A stretch of DNA of 8,644 nucleotides from JBGSKY01 sp041740995 (GTDB taxonomy: Bacteria > Planctomycetota > Planctomycetia > Pirellulales > Pirellulaceae): the NCBI GenBank assembly GCA_041740995.1, contig JBGSKY010000219.1:1-8644 (forward strand), in the 5' to 3' direction. This document shows, in pieces, positions 1 to 6,557 of this stretch; position 1 is the stretch's first letter; each line of letters starts with the position of its first letter. A program made the position numbers and the translations under genes. The notes under the pieces are model-generated. The model did not search any database. It worked only from the letters and a program-made list of their open reading frames with translations, and was not told where the DNA came from.

Positions 1-1
1 G

Positions 2-994
2 ATTGACCTGACTTATGAAAGTCGAATTAATGAATTCGATAAAGAAATCTCCCGCTGGAATGACGCGTGGGAAACGAAAGCTTCAAATGCAATCATTCTT
101 GCAACACTTGAACAGGAATTGCAGCGGATTGAAATGGGGAAGCCTTCCCCAACCGAGTTCAAAATTCGTGATTGGACGACAGCCGACTTAAAACACAGAA
201 CGAATGCAATACTTGCGGAAATCAATGGAAACAACGTAACCCTTAAGAAGTCAGACGGTTCGACAGTCACTGTCCCATATGAAATACTTAGTGGTGCCGA
301 TGACTTTTACCTTAGGTCAGCTTCCGGCGAATTGAAAAACTTTGAACAAGAGTTAGTGCAATGGGAATCGGAAAGGAATACCATTCTCAATGAGATTCAA
401 TCCGTGCGTGCGAAACTTGCTCTCGCAGGAAGCGTCAAACCTCAAGAACCAACTAAACGGCAGGTAGCCGAAGAAATAGCAACCGAAAGACGCAAGCGAA
501 TTGACGCGGAGCTTGAACAGCAATCCAAAGCGATTCAAGCTAGCGCAATACAAAACTTAGTCGTGGTTAAAAGCCAAGGTTTAGGTAAGACGTACCGTGA
601 AATAATTAATGAGCTGGGACGACATTTTGTCCCCTTCCGCGAAAATACTCCCGTTGATCGACAGCCCCGACATACGAGCGCAACACCAGATAAATTCGCG
701 GCGATCGAACTCATCGGCGATCCAAATAACATTCGCTCCGCTTCCTTGCTTTTTGGAATCCATAAAGATGCTGTACAGAGCTCATTGGACAACCTTGCAT
801 TGTGTATAGTTCTGTTGCGCACAATTCTACCGGAATGGGAGCAATCTGATAAATGGCTCAATGACACATTCGACAGGGTGTCGAAGTTGCGAGATGATTC
901 TCCAAGTGCAGAGTCAACAATTGGAAACGCTACTGTGACGCTTCAGTCATTAAAATCGCTCGGACTGTATTGCTTGACAATTCGGAGCAACTAG
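2..994 (+). CDS. SHD1 (SLA1-homology) domain protein, 5' truncated
   Basis: The frame is open from base 2 to the TAG at 992-994, giving 330 residues; the true start lies before the window, so internal TTG/ATG codons need not be starts. Residues about 53-104 match the SHD1 pattern: an R-x-W-T-x-A-D-x-K opening, then V-T-L-K-K-x-D-G-x-x-V-T-V-P and a closing L-S-x-A-D-x-x-Y-L. This small beta domain is known from yeast Sla1 as a peptide-binding module and is very common in planctomycete proteins of unknown role. Residues 1-45 and 110-185 are charged and probably helical or coiled-coil. Residues about 229-330 form a second globular region that I do not recognise. No membrane segment is visible in this part; a signal or anchor could lie upstream. 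The role is unknown. The gene appears to be transcribed alone, with about 1.2 kb before the next large gene. Confidence 0.85.
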   Translation: MDLTYESRINEFDKEISRWNDAWETKASNAIILATLEQELQRIEMGKPSPTEFKIRDWTTADLKHRTNAILAEINGNNVTLKKSDGSTVTVPYEILSGADDFYLRSASGELKNFEQELVQWESERNTILNEIQSVRAKLALAGSVKPQEPTKRQVAEEIATERRKRIDAELEQQSKAIQASAIQNLVVVKSQGLGKTYREIINELGRHFVPFRENTPVDRQPRHTSATPDKFAAIELIGDPNNIRSASLLFGIHKDAVQSSLDNLALCIVLLRTILPEWEQSDKWLNDTFDRVSKLRDDSPSAESTIGNATVTLQSLKSLGLYCLTIRSN

Positions 995-1478
995 GTTTGC
1001 AGACTTACCTCTTACAGAATCGGGTCAGGCCGGCCCTTTAGCGACGCCAGCAGAGTCAAAAGTGGATGAACGATACTAGCCCTAGAATCGGCAGCAACCT
1101 TGCGATTGCGGTGAAAATCGAAGTGGCGACGTTTTTGTACCTCGCACAGAGATGTAGATTAAAGAGTTTTCTTTGCGATCACAGTCTTTGCAGGCGTGCA
1201 GTCATAGATGCCGCAAATTTGAGATCGCACAACCCAGACAATTCATCAGGCTGCGAGTGCCGACCAGTGATCCCGTCCTTCGTAAAATGCCACCTGCCCG
1301 CTAAACAAATTAATTCGCGAGCTTAGAATACGGTATCACTTACGCTCTCATTGTCACAAACTGCATTGCTTTCGGGAGCGAAAAACTCTCGCGGCTGTTA
1401 ACTAGACTGCGATCAGTTTTTCCAAACGAAAAATAATGTCTCTAGTTTACACTCGTATGTTAACAACCGCAAAATTAG
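995..1478. other. Intergenic region with no recognised gene
   Basis: No credible coding sequence is seen on either strand. An 86-codon frame at 1066-1326 has an irregular, cysteine-rich composition with no domain pattern and no ribosome binding site. The stretch contains an 8-bp palindrome GGCCGGCC at 1028-1035 and a weak hairpin pairing 1373-1378 with 1386-1391 (six pairs, one G-T). No T-tract terminator for the SHD1 gene was found close to its stop. Confidence 0.5.
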
Positions 1479-1680
1479 TTCGTGTCCGTTCGGGTCGAAA
1501 GCCGGTACAACCTGACTGGACACGAAATGCGTAAAGCTCTGTGAAGAAAGCATTTGCAATCAAGAGTATCGAGAGAGTCATTGCAGAGAGCGTTCGGGTC
1601 GGGGAGCCTTAGTTTTTTCTACGGAAGAAACGCCAAAAAGTTAACGCCGGACGACGAGAGATCGACGCCCGGCGTTTTTC
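1479..1680 (+). ncRNA. Candidate structured RNA ending at an intrinsic terminator
   Basis: A run of consecutive inverted repeats sits in a gene-free spacer. A perfect 9-bp stem pairs TTCGTGTCC (1479-1487) with GGACACGAA (1518-1526), and inside it CGGGT (1491-1495) can pair with ACCTG (1510-1514, one G-T). AAATGC (1525-1530) can pair with GCATTT (1550-1555), and GCAAT (1556-1560) with ATTGC (1580-1584). The run ends at a terminator-like hairpin (1643-1679). An 11-base word, CGTTCGGGTCG, occurs twice (1487-1497 and 1591-1601). It does not match tmRNA, RNase P RNA, 6S RNA or a tRNA by eye. No clear promoter was identified. Inverted repeats alone are weak evidence, so this is only a candidate. 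Confidence 0.3.
1643..1679 (+). terminator. Intrinsic terminator
   Basis: AACGCCGG (1643-1650) pairs perfectly with CCGGCGTT (1669-1676) across an 18-base loop, and the right arm runs straight into TTTTT (1675-1679) followed by CGTTTC. A GC-rich stem joined to a T-tract is the form of a rho-independent terminator on the plus strand. There is no protein gene directly upstream. It therefore ends either an RNA transcribed from the spacer or read-through from the SHD1 gene, whose stop is about 650 bases earlier. Confidence 0.6.
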
Positions 1681-2033
1681 GTTTCTACCCAACGTTTTGG
1701 GCCTTTTCCGAGCCGGAACGCTCCGACCCAAATATCTCCGTTAGGAAAGAGAGATACCGGGCCGCGACAGAAACGCGAGCAGTCCCCTCCGGCACCCCAG
1801 TTCTCTACTGAGAACTCTCAAGATCTCCGTTTCCAAAGATGGGTTTGATTAACACAGCGGTAGCAAATCCTAACGGACAGAAACCTTCTCCAATTTTGGC
1901 CCTTCGAAGCGTCTGAACTTAATTTCTGCCAAAGCGCAGATAGCGATGCAGAAGGAATAATAGACCCCCTTTGTCCTACGAAATCCCAATCGTTGCAACG
2001 CAATACTGGTTCCCACGACAAAGGAAGCAGTAG
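1681..2033. other. Intergenic region with small hairpins, no recognised gene
   Basis: Frames here (1554-1811 plus, 1818-2021 minus) show no domain pattern and cross the hairpins, so I regard them as chance. Short perfect inverted repeats are present: CCCAA/TTGGG (1688-1692 with 1697-1701) and AGTTCTC/GAGAACT (1799-1805 with 1810-1816, four-base loop). None is followed by a convincing T-tract. Confidence 0.45.
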
Positions 2034-2165
2034 ATGGCTAAAGAGAATCGGCTACATTTGCATGAGTTTAGGCTGCAACTGATACTTCGGTATTTCTTCA
2101 ATTCTGATGGAAATGTTTCATGTTTTGCCAAGGCGATTCACCAACGCTACAGACTTGAAAACTAA
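2034..2165 (+). CDS. Small hypothetical protein (43 residues)
   Basis: ATG at 2034 is preceded by AAGGAAG (2021-2027) at a workable Shine-Dalgarno distance of six bases, and the frame runs 43 codons to TAA at 2163-2165. The product is basic and looks helical, with no recognised domain. Its first part could be the start of a small DNA-binding helix, but this is a guess. It ends 57 bases before the membrane-protein gene, so the two could be co-transcribed. It may equally be a chance frame or a remnant of a longer gene; the ribosome binding site is the main argument for it. Confidence 0.3.
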   Translation: MAKENRLHLHEFRLQLILRYFFNSDGNVSCFAKAIHQRYRLEN

Positions 2166-2197
2166 AAGGCTACAGACTTTCCAAACAAGTTCCAAAC
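2146..2197. repeat. Two pairs of short direct repeats upstream of the membrane-protein gene
   Basis: GCTACAGACTT occurs at 2146-2156 and 2169-2179, 23 bases apart. TTCCAAAC occurs at 2179-2186 and 2190-2197, 11 bases apart. Spacings of one and about two helical turns, 26-77 bases before the ATG at 2223, would suit an activator or repressor binding to one face of the DNA. No promoter hexamers were fixed, so a regulatory role is inferred only from position and phasing. Confidence 0.3.
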
Positions 2198-2222
2198 ACC
2201 GCACGTAACCGACGGGCTAAGA

Positions 2223-3572
2223 ATGAACAAGACTGTTGCAGGTACTCGAAAAAAGAAGAAACGTAGTTCTTTTTCATTCATCGCTGTAAATCTGGCATTC
2301 CTCGTCGCTTGGATGCTGATTCTTACCCAAATCTTTGTTTTCGATTTGAGTGTCCTCCTAAGCGGAAGCCAGTTTGGGAGCCTCGTTTACCAATATCGTT
2401 CACTTGTCTTTCTTTTGCTCACAGTCGTTACTGTCGCGGTGTTTGGACCGAAGCGTACTGGGCTTTATCTTCTATACTTTGCGATCTTTCCGTTGCTTGC
2501 GCCGATCTACTTGATCCTATTATTCGTCGTCAATGGTGCTGTTAGCTTGCAAACGGCTATCGCAATCATGCCTCTAGTCTATGATTTTTTTCGTTCATTG
2601 AGATTAGCATCGATTCTTTGGTCAATTTTACTTGTCTCATGGATACTGATTTCTTTTGCGGAAACGAAGTGGGTGCTCGTGGCAGCAATCAGTGGGTCGC
2701 TAGCTTGCTCTTCAGCACACCTCTTTATGTCTCTTCGGAAAGCTTATACCGCAAGTGTGTTCTCCTTTCTCACCGACAAGGTCGTCCGACTCAACAGCAA
2801 GGTAAGTGAAGGAATCCTGAAACGTCTAGTCACCGAGCCCGTATCGCCGGTACCGGGAGGGAACTCGAACGCAAATCTTCGTAAGACGGACTATTCGTTG
2901 CTCTACTTGAGCTACAGCACAGCTGAGTTTGCCGCAACCAAAGTGCGCTCAGCAGCAGCCTCCAGGTTGTTCGATTTTTTCGTAGTGCACTCCTGGCTGT
3001 CAGCGGTCCTGACAATCGTGTGCAGTTATTCATTTGTTTTCTGGGCACTTTTCAAATTGGATCAAAATCATTTCAGTTTTGGTGCAACGCCCACATTCGT
3101 TAACTTTGTTTTTTTTAGTATCGACAACTTCACCACATCAGACCTTGAGAGCCTACAGCCGGCAACAACCATAGCAAAAATACTCTGCTATTTTGAGCTG
3201 ATCTTCATGGTGATCTCAACTGTTGCCCTAGTGTTTACGCTCTTTACGTCTGCGAGAGAGAAGTTTTCGACTGATCTTGAAAAACTCATCTCTTCACTGG
3301 AGGAATTGGCCCAAACTATCACGACCCAAGTGCTTGTCGATTTCCAAATGCAGTTAGAGCAAATCGAACAGTTGTTGATGAGCGACAGCGATAAGTTCGT
3401 CAATCAGATCAGAGCCTTGAGGGGATTACCTCCACTGGAGAAACTTCTTGCTAGCGGGCATGGTGCAGAGTCAAGCGGTCCAGCGACAATGCAATCATCT
3501 GAATCACCTATTGCAGAAACCCATTCCCAAATTGACGGTGTTCCTCAGAACAATGACGCTAACGGAAAGTAG
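2223..3572 (+). CDS. Multi-pass membrane protein with a divergent ion-channel-like pore module
   Basis: The 449-residue product starts with a very basic tail (K/R-rich to residue 14), then hydrophobic segments at about 18-40, 60-74, 79-101, 105-120, 127-147 and 151-170. A soluble linker spans about 171-250. Two further helices at about 255-278 and 317-342 flank a short hydrophobic re-entrant stretch (290-312). This helix-pore-helix arrangement, with F-F-S-I-D-N-F-T-T-S-D-L preceding L-x-P and then a long second helix, resembles the two-transmembrane ion-channel (Ion_trans_2) module. The potassium filter T-V-G-Y-G-D is absent; T-T-S-D-L-E stands in its place. Residues 345-400 look like an amphipathic coiled coil rich in E, Q and L, and the last 50 residues are polar and disordered. 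ATG 2223 lacks a clear Shine-Dalgarno sequence. Channel function is an inference from shape; a membrane sensor or scaffold is possible. An inner-membrane location is very likely. Confidence 0.85.
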   Translation: MNKTVAGTRKKKKRSSFSFIAVNLAFLVAWMLILTQIFVFDLSVLLSGSQFGSLVYQYRSLVFLLLTVVTVAVFGPKRTGLYLLYFAIFPLLAPIYLILLFVVNGAVSLQTAIAIMPLVYDFFRSLRLASILWSILLVSWILISFAETKWVLVAAISGSLACSSAHLFMSLRKAYTASVFSFLTDKVVRLNSKVSEGILKRLVTEPVSPVPGGNSNANLRKTDYSLLYLSYSTAEFAATKVRSAAASRLFDFFVVHSWLSAVLTIVCSYSFVFWALFKLDQNHFSFGATPTFVNFVFFSIDNFTTSDLESLQPATTIAKILCYFELIFMVISTVALVFTLFTSAREKFSTDLEKLISSLEELAQTITTQVLVDFQMQLEQIEQLLMSDSDKFVNQIRALRGLPPLEKLLASGHGAESSGPATMQSSESPIAETHSQIDGVPQNNDANGK

Positions 3573-3815
3573 AAGAGGAAGCGTAGGTCGAAAGACTGAC
3601 AATCGAATGGTCGCTACTCATTGCGTTTCTACTCTGAGTGTTTTTCCACATTGTTTGGAAATCGCTTCGTCCTCCAGCCCATTTTGCGTGTAACCCTACA
3701 GATAGGGACCTGTTTCTTTCGGTCTCGCTCGATACCCGGTTGTTAATCAAATCGACGGCTCGTTCGTAGAAACCGGTGATTTCGGGCTTCACATCGCCTC
3801 TTTTGGGAGATTGCT
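3573..3815. other. Spacer between the membrane-protein gene and the recombinase cassette
   Basis: No plus-strand gene is credible here. On the minus strand a 77-codon frame (3559-3792) begins with an ordinary-looking peptide but soon becomes serine/threonine-rich and runs into the 3' end of the upstream gene. It has no recognised domain, and I do not call it. A small CCCT/AGGG inverted repeat lies near 3693-3706. The left boundary of any mobile element carrying the downstream cassette should fall in this stretch, but I see no repeat shared with the region after 6557. Confidence 0.4.
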
Positions 3816-4031
3816 ATGCCGAAGGTCCGCGCAGTGGACGAGATGAATGAAACCGAGCTGCGAGCGGAGCTCGTTTCGTTACTGGCCAATGGCTTCCTGC
3901 GCTACATGCAAAGCGAACAGTTCGCGATCGATCACGCAGATCGCGTTTTCGATCTAGATTCCGAGACAGCTTGCCTTGAGCTTCCCGCCAAACCAGTGCT
4001 CTCTGTGACCGGTCGAGTTAACGATCAATAG
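3816..4031 (+). CDS. Small hypothetical protein, first gene of the recombinase cassette
   Basis: The 71-residue product starts at ATG 3816, six bases after GGGAG (3805-3809), and ends at TAG 4029-4031. It is acidic in its first half, with a probable helix at about 8-32 (N-E-T-E-L-R-A-E-L-V), and has no membrane segment or metal-binding motif. I do not recognise a named domain. It lies 26 bases before the DUF2924 gene, in the same orientation and with a similar ribosome binding site, so it is probably the first gene of the same transcript. A role as an accessory or regulator of the recombinase is inferred from position only. Confidence 0.7.
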   Translation: MPKVRAVDEMNETELRAELVSLLANGFLRYMQSEQFAIDHADRVFDLDSETACLELPAKPVLSVTGRVNDQ

Positions 4032-4057
4032 TCTTTTTCAAAATGGAGAGCTTTTCA

Positions 4058-4561
4058 ATGACAATCAACGTCGCCAAAGAAGTCGCATCGCTCCGGCATA
4101 TGACCGTGTCGGAGCTTCGTGATCGGTACCAAGAAGTGTTCGGCGAGGACACCAACGCTCGCAATAAACAGTGGCTCATCAAACGCATCGCTTGGAAGCT
4201 GCAAGCCAATGCGGAAGGAGATATCTCCGAACGCGCTCGGCGATTGGCCCATCAGATCGCGATGGAGACAGATATACGCACATCGCTACCACGAGTCAGA
4301 CGGCCGGCCACGATGGAGACACTGGAAACGGCAGCCACCATGATTTCGCCACCGCCGGATACGCGGATTCCGCTACCCGGTGCCAACTTGGTCAAAACCT
4401 ACAAAGGCCGCAGTATCCAAGTCATGGTGCGACCAAATTCATTCGAGTTCGAGGGGACTCAATACAAGACACTCACAGCGATCGCTCGAGTTGTCACTGG
4501 GCAAAAGAACATCAACGGATTTCACTTCTTCGGATTACGCAAAGCGGAGGCTGCTCAATGA
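4058..4561 (+). CDS. DUF2924 domain protein
   Basis: The 167-residue product fits DUF2924 in both its halves. Residues about 17-49 hold the pattern L-R-x-R-Y-x-E-V-F-G followed by W-L-I-K-R-I-A-W-K-L-Q. Residues about 115-160 hold Y-K-G-R-x-I-x-V-x-V, F-E-F-E-G, then L-T-A-I-A-R-x-V-T-G and the closing F-F-G-L. DUF2924 proteins are typically encoded beside large serine recombinases in phages and integrative elements; their biochemical role is not established, and a recombination accessory or DNA-binding role is a guess. I choose ATG 4058 over the in-frame ATG 4043 because GGAGAG (4046-4051) is well placed for it. The TGA overlaps the recombinase ATG (ATGA at 4558-4561), indicating translational coupling. 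The usual tryptophan before the final N-G-x-x-F-F-G-L is replaced by isoleucine. Confidence 0.88.
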   Translation: MTINVAKEVASLRHMTVSELRDRYQEVFGEDTNARNKQWLIKRIAWKLQANAEGDISERARRLAHQIAMETDIRTSLPRVRRPATMETLETAATMISPPPDTRIPLPGANLVKTYKGRSIQVMVRPNSFEFEGTQYKTLTAIARVVTGQKNINGFHFFGLRKAEAAQ

Positions 4562-6132
4562 TCAAAGAAAAGCAAACCAGAACACTAAACTGCGCCATCT
4601 ATACTCGTAAATCAACAGAGGAAGGCCTCGATCGAGACTTCAATACGCTTGACGCTCAGCGTGAATCGGCAGAGGCGTATATCAAAAGCCAAGAAAACGA
4701 GGGATGGGTATGTCTTCCCGATCGCTACGACGACGGAGGCTTTACCGGCGGCAACATGGAGCGACCGGCACTCAAAGCCTTGATCCGCTGTATCGAGGAA
4801 GGCAAAGTCGATTGTGTGGTGGTCTACAAAGTCGATCGCCTCAGCCGATCGCTGATGGACTTTGCCAAGATGCTCGAAGTCTTTGAACGCAAGAGCGTCG
4901 CCTTTGTGAGCGTGACCCAGCAGTTCAATACCACGAACTCAATGGGACGACTGATGCTCAACGTCTTGTTGTCCTTCGCCCAGTTCGAGCGCGAGATCAT
5001 CTCCGAGCGAACACGCGACAAGATGGCGGCCGCTCGGCGCAAAGGCAAATGGGCCGGCGGCTTGGCACCACTCGGCTACGACAACGACCGCGTGGGTCGC
5101 AAGATCGTGGTCAATGAAGACGAGGCCGCTCAGGTCCGTGGAACCTACGAGTTGTATCTCGAATGCCAATCGATCATTCAGACGATCAAGGAAATCGATC
5201 GGCGCGGCTGGAAGAACAAGCTGACGGTGACCAAGAGCGGCAAGGAACGGGGCGGCCGGCACTTCGATAAGAGCTCGTTGTTCAAGCAGCTTACCAACGT
5301 CGCCTACCTCGGCAAGGTTCGCTACAAGGATGAGATTCACGAAGGCGAACACGACGCGATCGTGCCTTTAGAACTTTGGGAAAAGGTCCAGAAGCAACTG
5401 AAGCACAACGGACGAACCGGTGGCATCATGCTCCGCAACAAGTTTGGCGCTTTGCTCAAGGGACTGGTTCGCTGCGTCTGCTGCGACTGTGCTATGACTC
5501 CAAACCATACGACAAAGGGCGGCAACAAACGCTATCGCTACTATGTTTGCACATCCGCACAGAAACGCGGCTGGCATACCTGTCCATCGAAATCGATTCC
5601 AGCCAAGCAGATCGAAGACTTCGTCATCGAACAAATCAAGAAGATCGGTTACGCGCCGGAGCTGACCCAGGATGTTGTCACCAGCGTTGCCGACAAGATG
5701 AAGGGCCAGCTCAAGCAACTAGAAGACGAACGATTAGCCCTCGGCCGCGACACCGCACGCTGGAATAGCGAGATCCGCAAGACCACCGCACTGATCCGTC
5801 CCAACGAGACCGACTCGCCGGCAATCGCCAGATTGGCCGACCTCCAAGAACGGATTGCTCACAACGAGCGCCGGATCAACACTGTGCTAAGCGACATCAA
5901 GAAGATCAGCAATAACCTACTTACCCAGCAGGACGTCGAGACCGCCATGACCACCTTCGATCCAATCTGGGAATCGATGACGCTCCGCGACCAAATCCGC
6001 TTGGTTCAAGTTGTCATCAAACAAGTCGACTACGACGGCGAGACCGGACGCGTCACCATCACCTTCAATCCGATCGGCATCAAGAAGCGGGCCGAACATG
6101 CAACCAAAGATCTTGAGGAGGCCCGAGCATGA
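4558..6132 (+). CDS. Large serine recombinase (resolvase/integrase family)
   Basis: This 524-residue enzyme should catalyse site-specific DNA strand exchange through a covalent 5'-phosphoserine link. The N-terminal resolvase domain (about 10-160) has Y-T-R-K-S with nucleophile S19 and R17, L-D-A-Q-R at 31-35, V-D-R-L-S-R (D93, R94, R97), and F-E-R-E-x-I-S-E-R-T-R at 143-153 leading into the long E-helix. The recombinase domain (about 165-285) includes G-L-A-P-L-G-Y. A zinc ribbon follows, with probable ligands C306, C309, C331 and C342. A coiled coil spans about 375-455. Length and order fit a complete large serine integrase. ATG 4558 is preceded by GGAGG (4546-4550) and overlaps the DUF2924 stop; the frame stays open upstream to 4171, but that part overlaps DUF2924 out of frame. 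The gene looks more GC-rich than its flanks, which fits horizontal transfer. All catalytic residues are present, so it is probably active. Confidence 0.95.
   Translation: MIKEKQTRTLNCAIYTRKSTEEGLDRDFNTLDAQRESAEAYIKSQENEGWVCLPDRYDDGGFTGGNMERPALKALIRCIEEGKVDCVVVYKVDRLSRSLMDFAKMLEVFERKSVAFVSVTQQFNTTNSMGRLMLNVLLSFAQFEREIISERTRDKMAAARRKGKWAGGLAPLGYDNDRVGRKIVVNEDEAAQVRGTYELYLECQSIIQTIKEIDRRGWKNKLTVTKSGKERGGRHFDKSSLFKQLTNVAYLGKVRYKDEIHEGEHDAIVPLELWEKVQKQLKHNGRTGGIMLRNKFGALLKGLVRCVCCDCAMTPNHTTKGGNKRYRYYVCTSAQKRGWHTCPSKSIPAKQIEDFVIEQIKKIGYAPELTQDVVTSVADKMKGQLKQLEDERLALGRDTARWNSEIRKTTALIRPNETDSPAIARLADLQERIAHNERRINTVLSDIKKISNNLLTQQDVETAMTTFDPIWESMTLRDQIRLVQVVIKQVDYDGETGRVTITFNPIGIKKRAEHATKDLEEARA
6115..6121 (+). 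promoter_or_regulatory. Strong ribosome binding site for the helix-turn-helix frame
   Basis: GAGGAGG lies seven bases before ATG 6129, inside the last codons of the recombinase. It is the best Shine-Dalgarno sequence in the window. It marks 6129 as the original start of the following frame and argues against the downstream ATG at 6192, which has none. Confidence 0.7.
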
Positions 6133-6182
6133 ACGACGAAATCCAAGTAGGAGCTACTTTTCACAAGAAGCGCGTTGGCTAG
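6129..6182 (+). pseudogene. 17-codon 5' piece of the helix-turn-helix gene, ended by TAG
   Basis: ATG 6129 overlaps the recombinase stop as ATGA (6129-6132) and has a strong Shine-Dalgarno sequence. The frame encodes 17 residues (M-N-D-E-I-Q-V-G-A-T-F-H-K-K-R-V-G) and stops at TAG 6180-6182. The following 121-residue helix-turn-helix frame is in exactly the same phase, 63 bases downstream. The simplest reading is one ancestral gene broken by a point mutation, for example from TGG or CAG. A short coupling leader peptide is an alternative. Confidence 0.55.
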
Positions 6183-6191
6183 CACATCGCC

Positions 6192-6557
6192 ATGGTAGAA
6201 GGTCTACCACCGACTGCTCCCGAACGCGCCAAAGGCCGATTGCCTCGCATCACTCGTTACATGGCCCTCGCGATCTACTACGAAGATCTTATCCGCCAGG
6301 GCCATGTCCACGACTACGCCGAGATCGCATTGCTCGGGCATGTCACGCGGGCCAGAGTGACGCAGATCATGAACCTGCGACTGCTTGCACCTGACATTCA
6401 AGACTCTTTACTGACTTTGCCACGCATCACGAGTGGCCAGAATGCGTTAAGTTTGCGACTGCTACAATCAATCGCACTTCAATCGGACTGGAAGAAGCAA
6501 CTCAAACAGTTGAAAGACCTTCGACAAACCAGTTCTTTGAGGAAAATACCGCGATGA
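6192..6557 (+). CDS. Small helix-turn-helix protein downstream of the recombinase, 5' end interrupted
   Basis: As read from ATG 6192 the product has 121 residues. After G-R-L-P-R-I-T-R-Y-M-A-L-A-I (15-28) there is a helix-turn-helix at about 42-63 (Y-A-E-I-A-L-L-G-H-V-T-R-A-R-V-T-Q-I-M-N-L), then L-A-P-D-I-Q and a helical tail. From memory, proteins of this type follow serine recombinases in DUF2924-containing cassettes; the helix-turn-helix resembles the ParB/KorB kind and probably binds DNA, perhaps as a regulator or a directionality accessory. There is no ribosome binding site before ATG 6192, whereas the same frame has a strong start at 6129 followed by a TAG. The product is therefore made by re-initiation nine bases after that stop, or hardly at all. 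The stop codon overlaps a seven-codon frame (6554-6577) that I consider insignificant. Confidence 0.75.
   Translation: MVEGLPPTAPERAKGRLPRITRYMALAIYYEDLIRQGHVHDYAEIALLGHVTRARVTQIMNLRLLAPDIQDSLLTLPRITSGQNALSLRLLQSIALQSDWKKQLKQLKDLRQTSSLRKIPR

Noticed and set aside
1066..1326. 86-codon plus-strand frame after the SHD1 gene
   Set aside because: Odd composition with many cysteines and no ribosome binding site or domain pattern.
1479..1680. tmRNA, RNase P RNA or 6S RNA at the structured spacer
   Set aside because: The conserved sequence blocks of these RNAs are absent.
1554..1811. 85-codon frame starting at TTG
   Set aside because: It runs through the intrinsic terminator at 1643-1679 and has no domain pattern.
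3559..3792. 77-codon minus-strand frame between the membrane-protein gene and the cassette
   Set aside because: The first 20 residues look plausible, but the rest is low-complexity and overlaps the upstream gene; no domain was recognised.
4043..4057. Earlier ATG for the DUF2924 protein
   Set aside because: The Shine-Dalgarno sequence GGAGAG (4046-4051) lies after this ATG and serves ATG 4058.
4171..4557. Upstream extension of the recombinase frame to 4171
   Set aside because: It overlaps the DUF2924 gene out of frame; ATG 4558 has GGAGG at the right distance and the peptide before it has no resolvase character.
4939..5352. 137-codon minus-strand frame inside the recombinase gene
   Set aside because: It is a shadow of the recombinase coding sequence; a complete catalytic domain is on the opposite strand.
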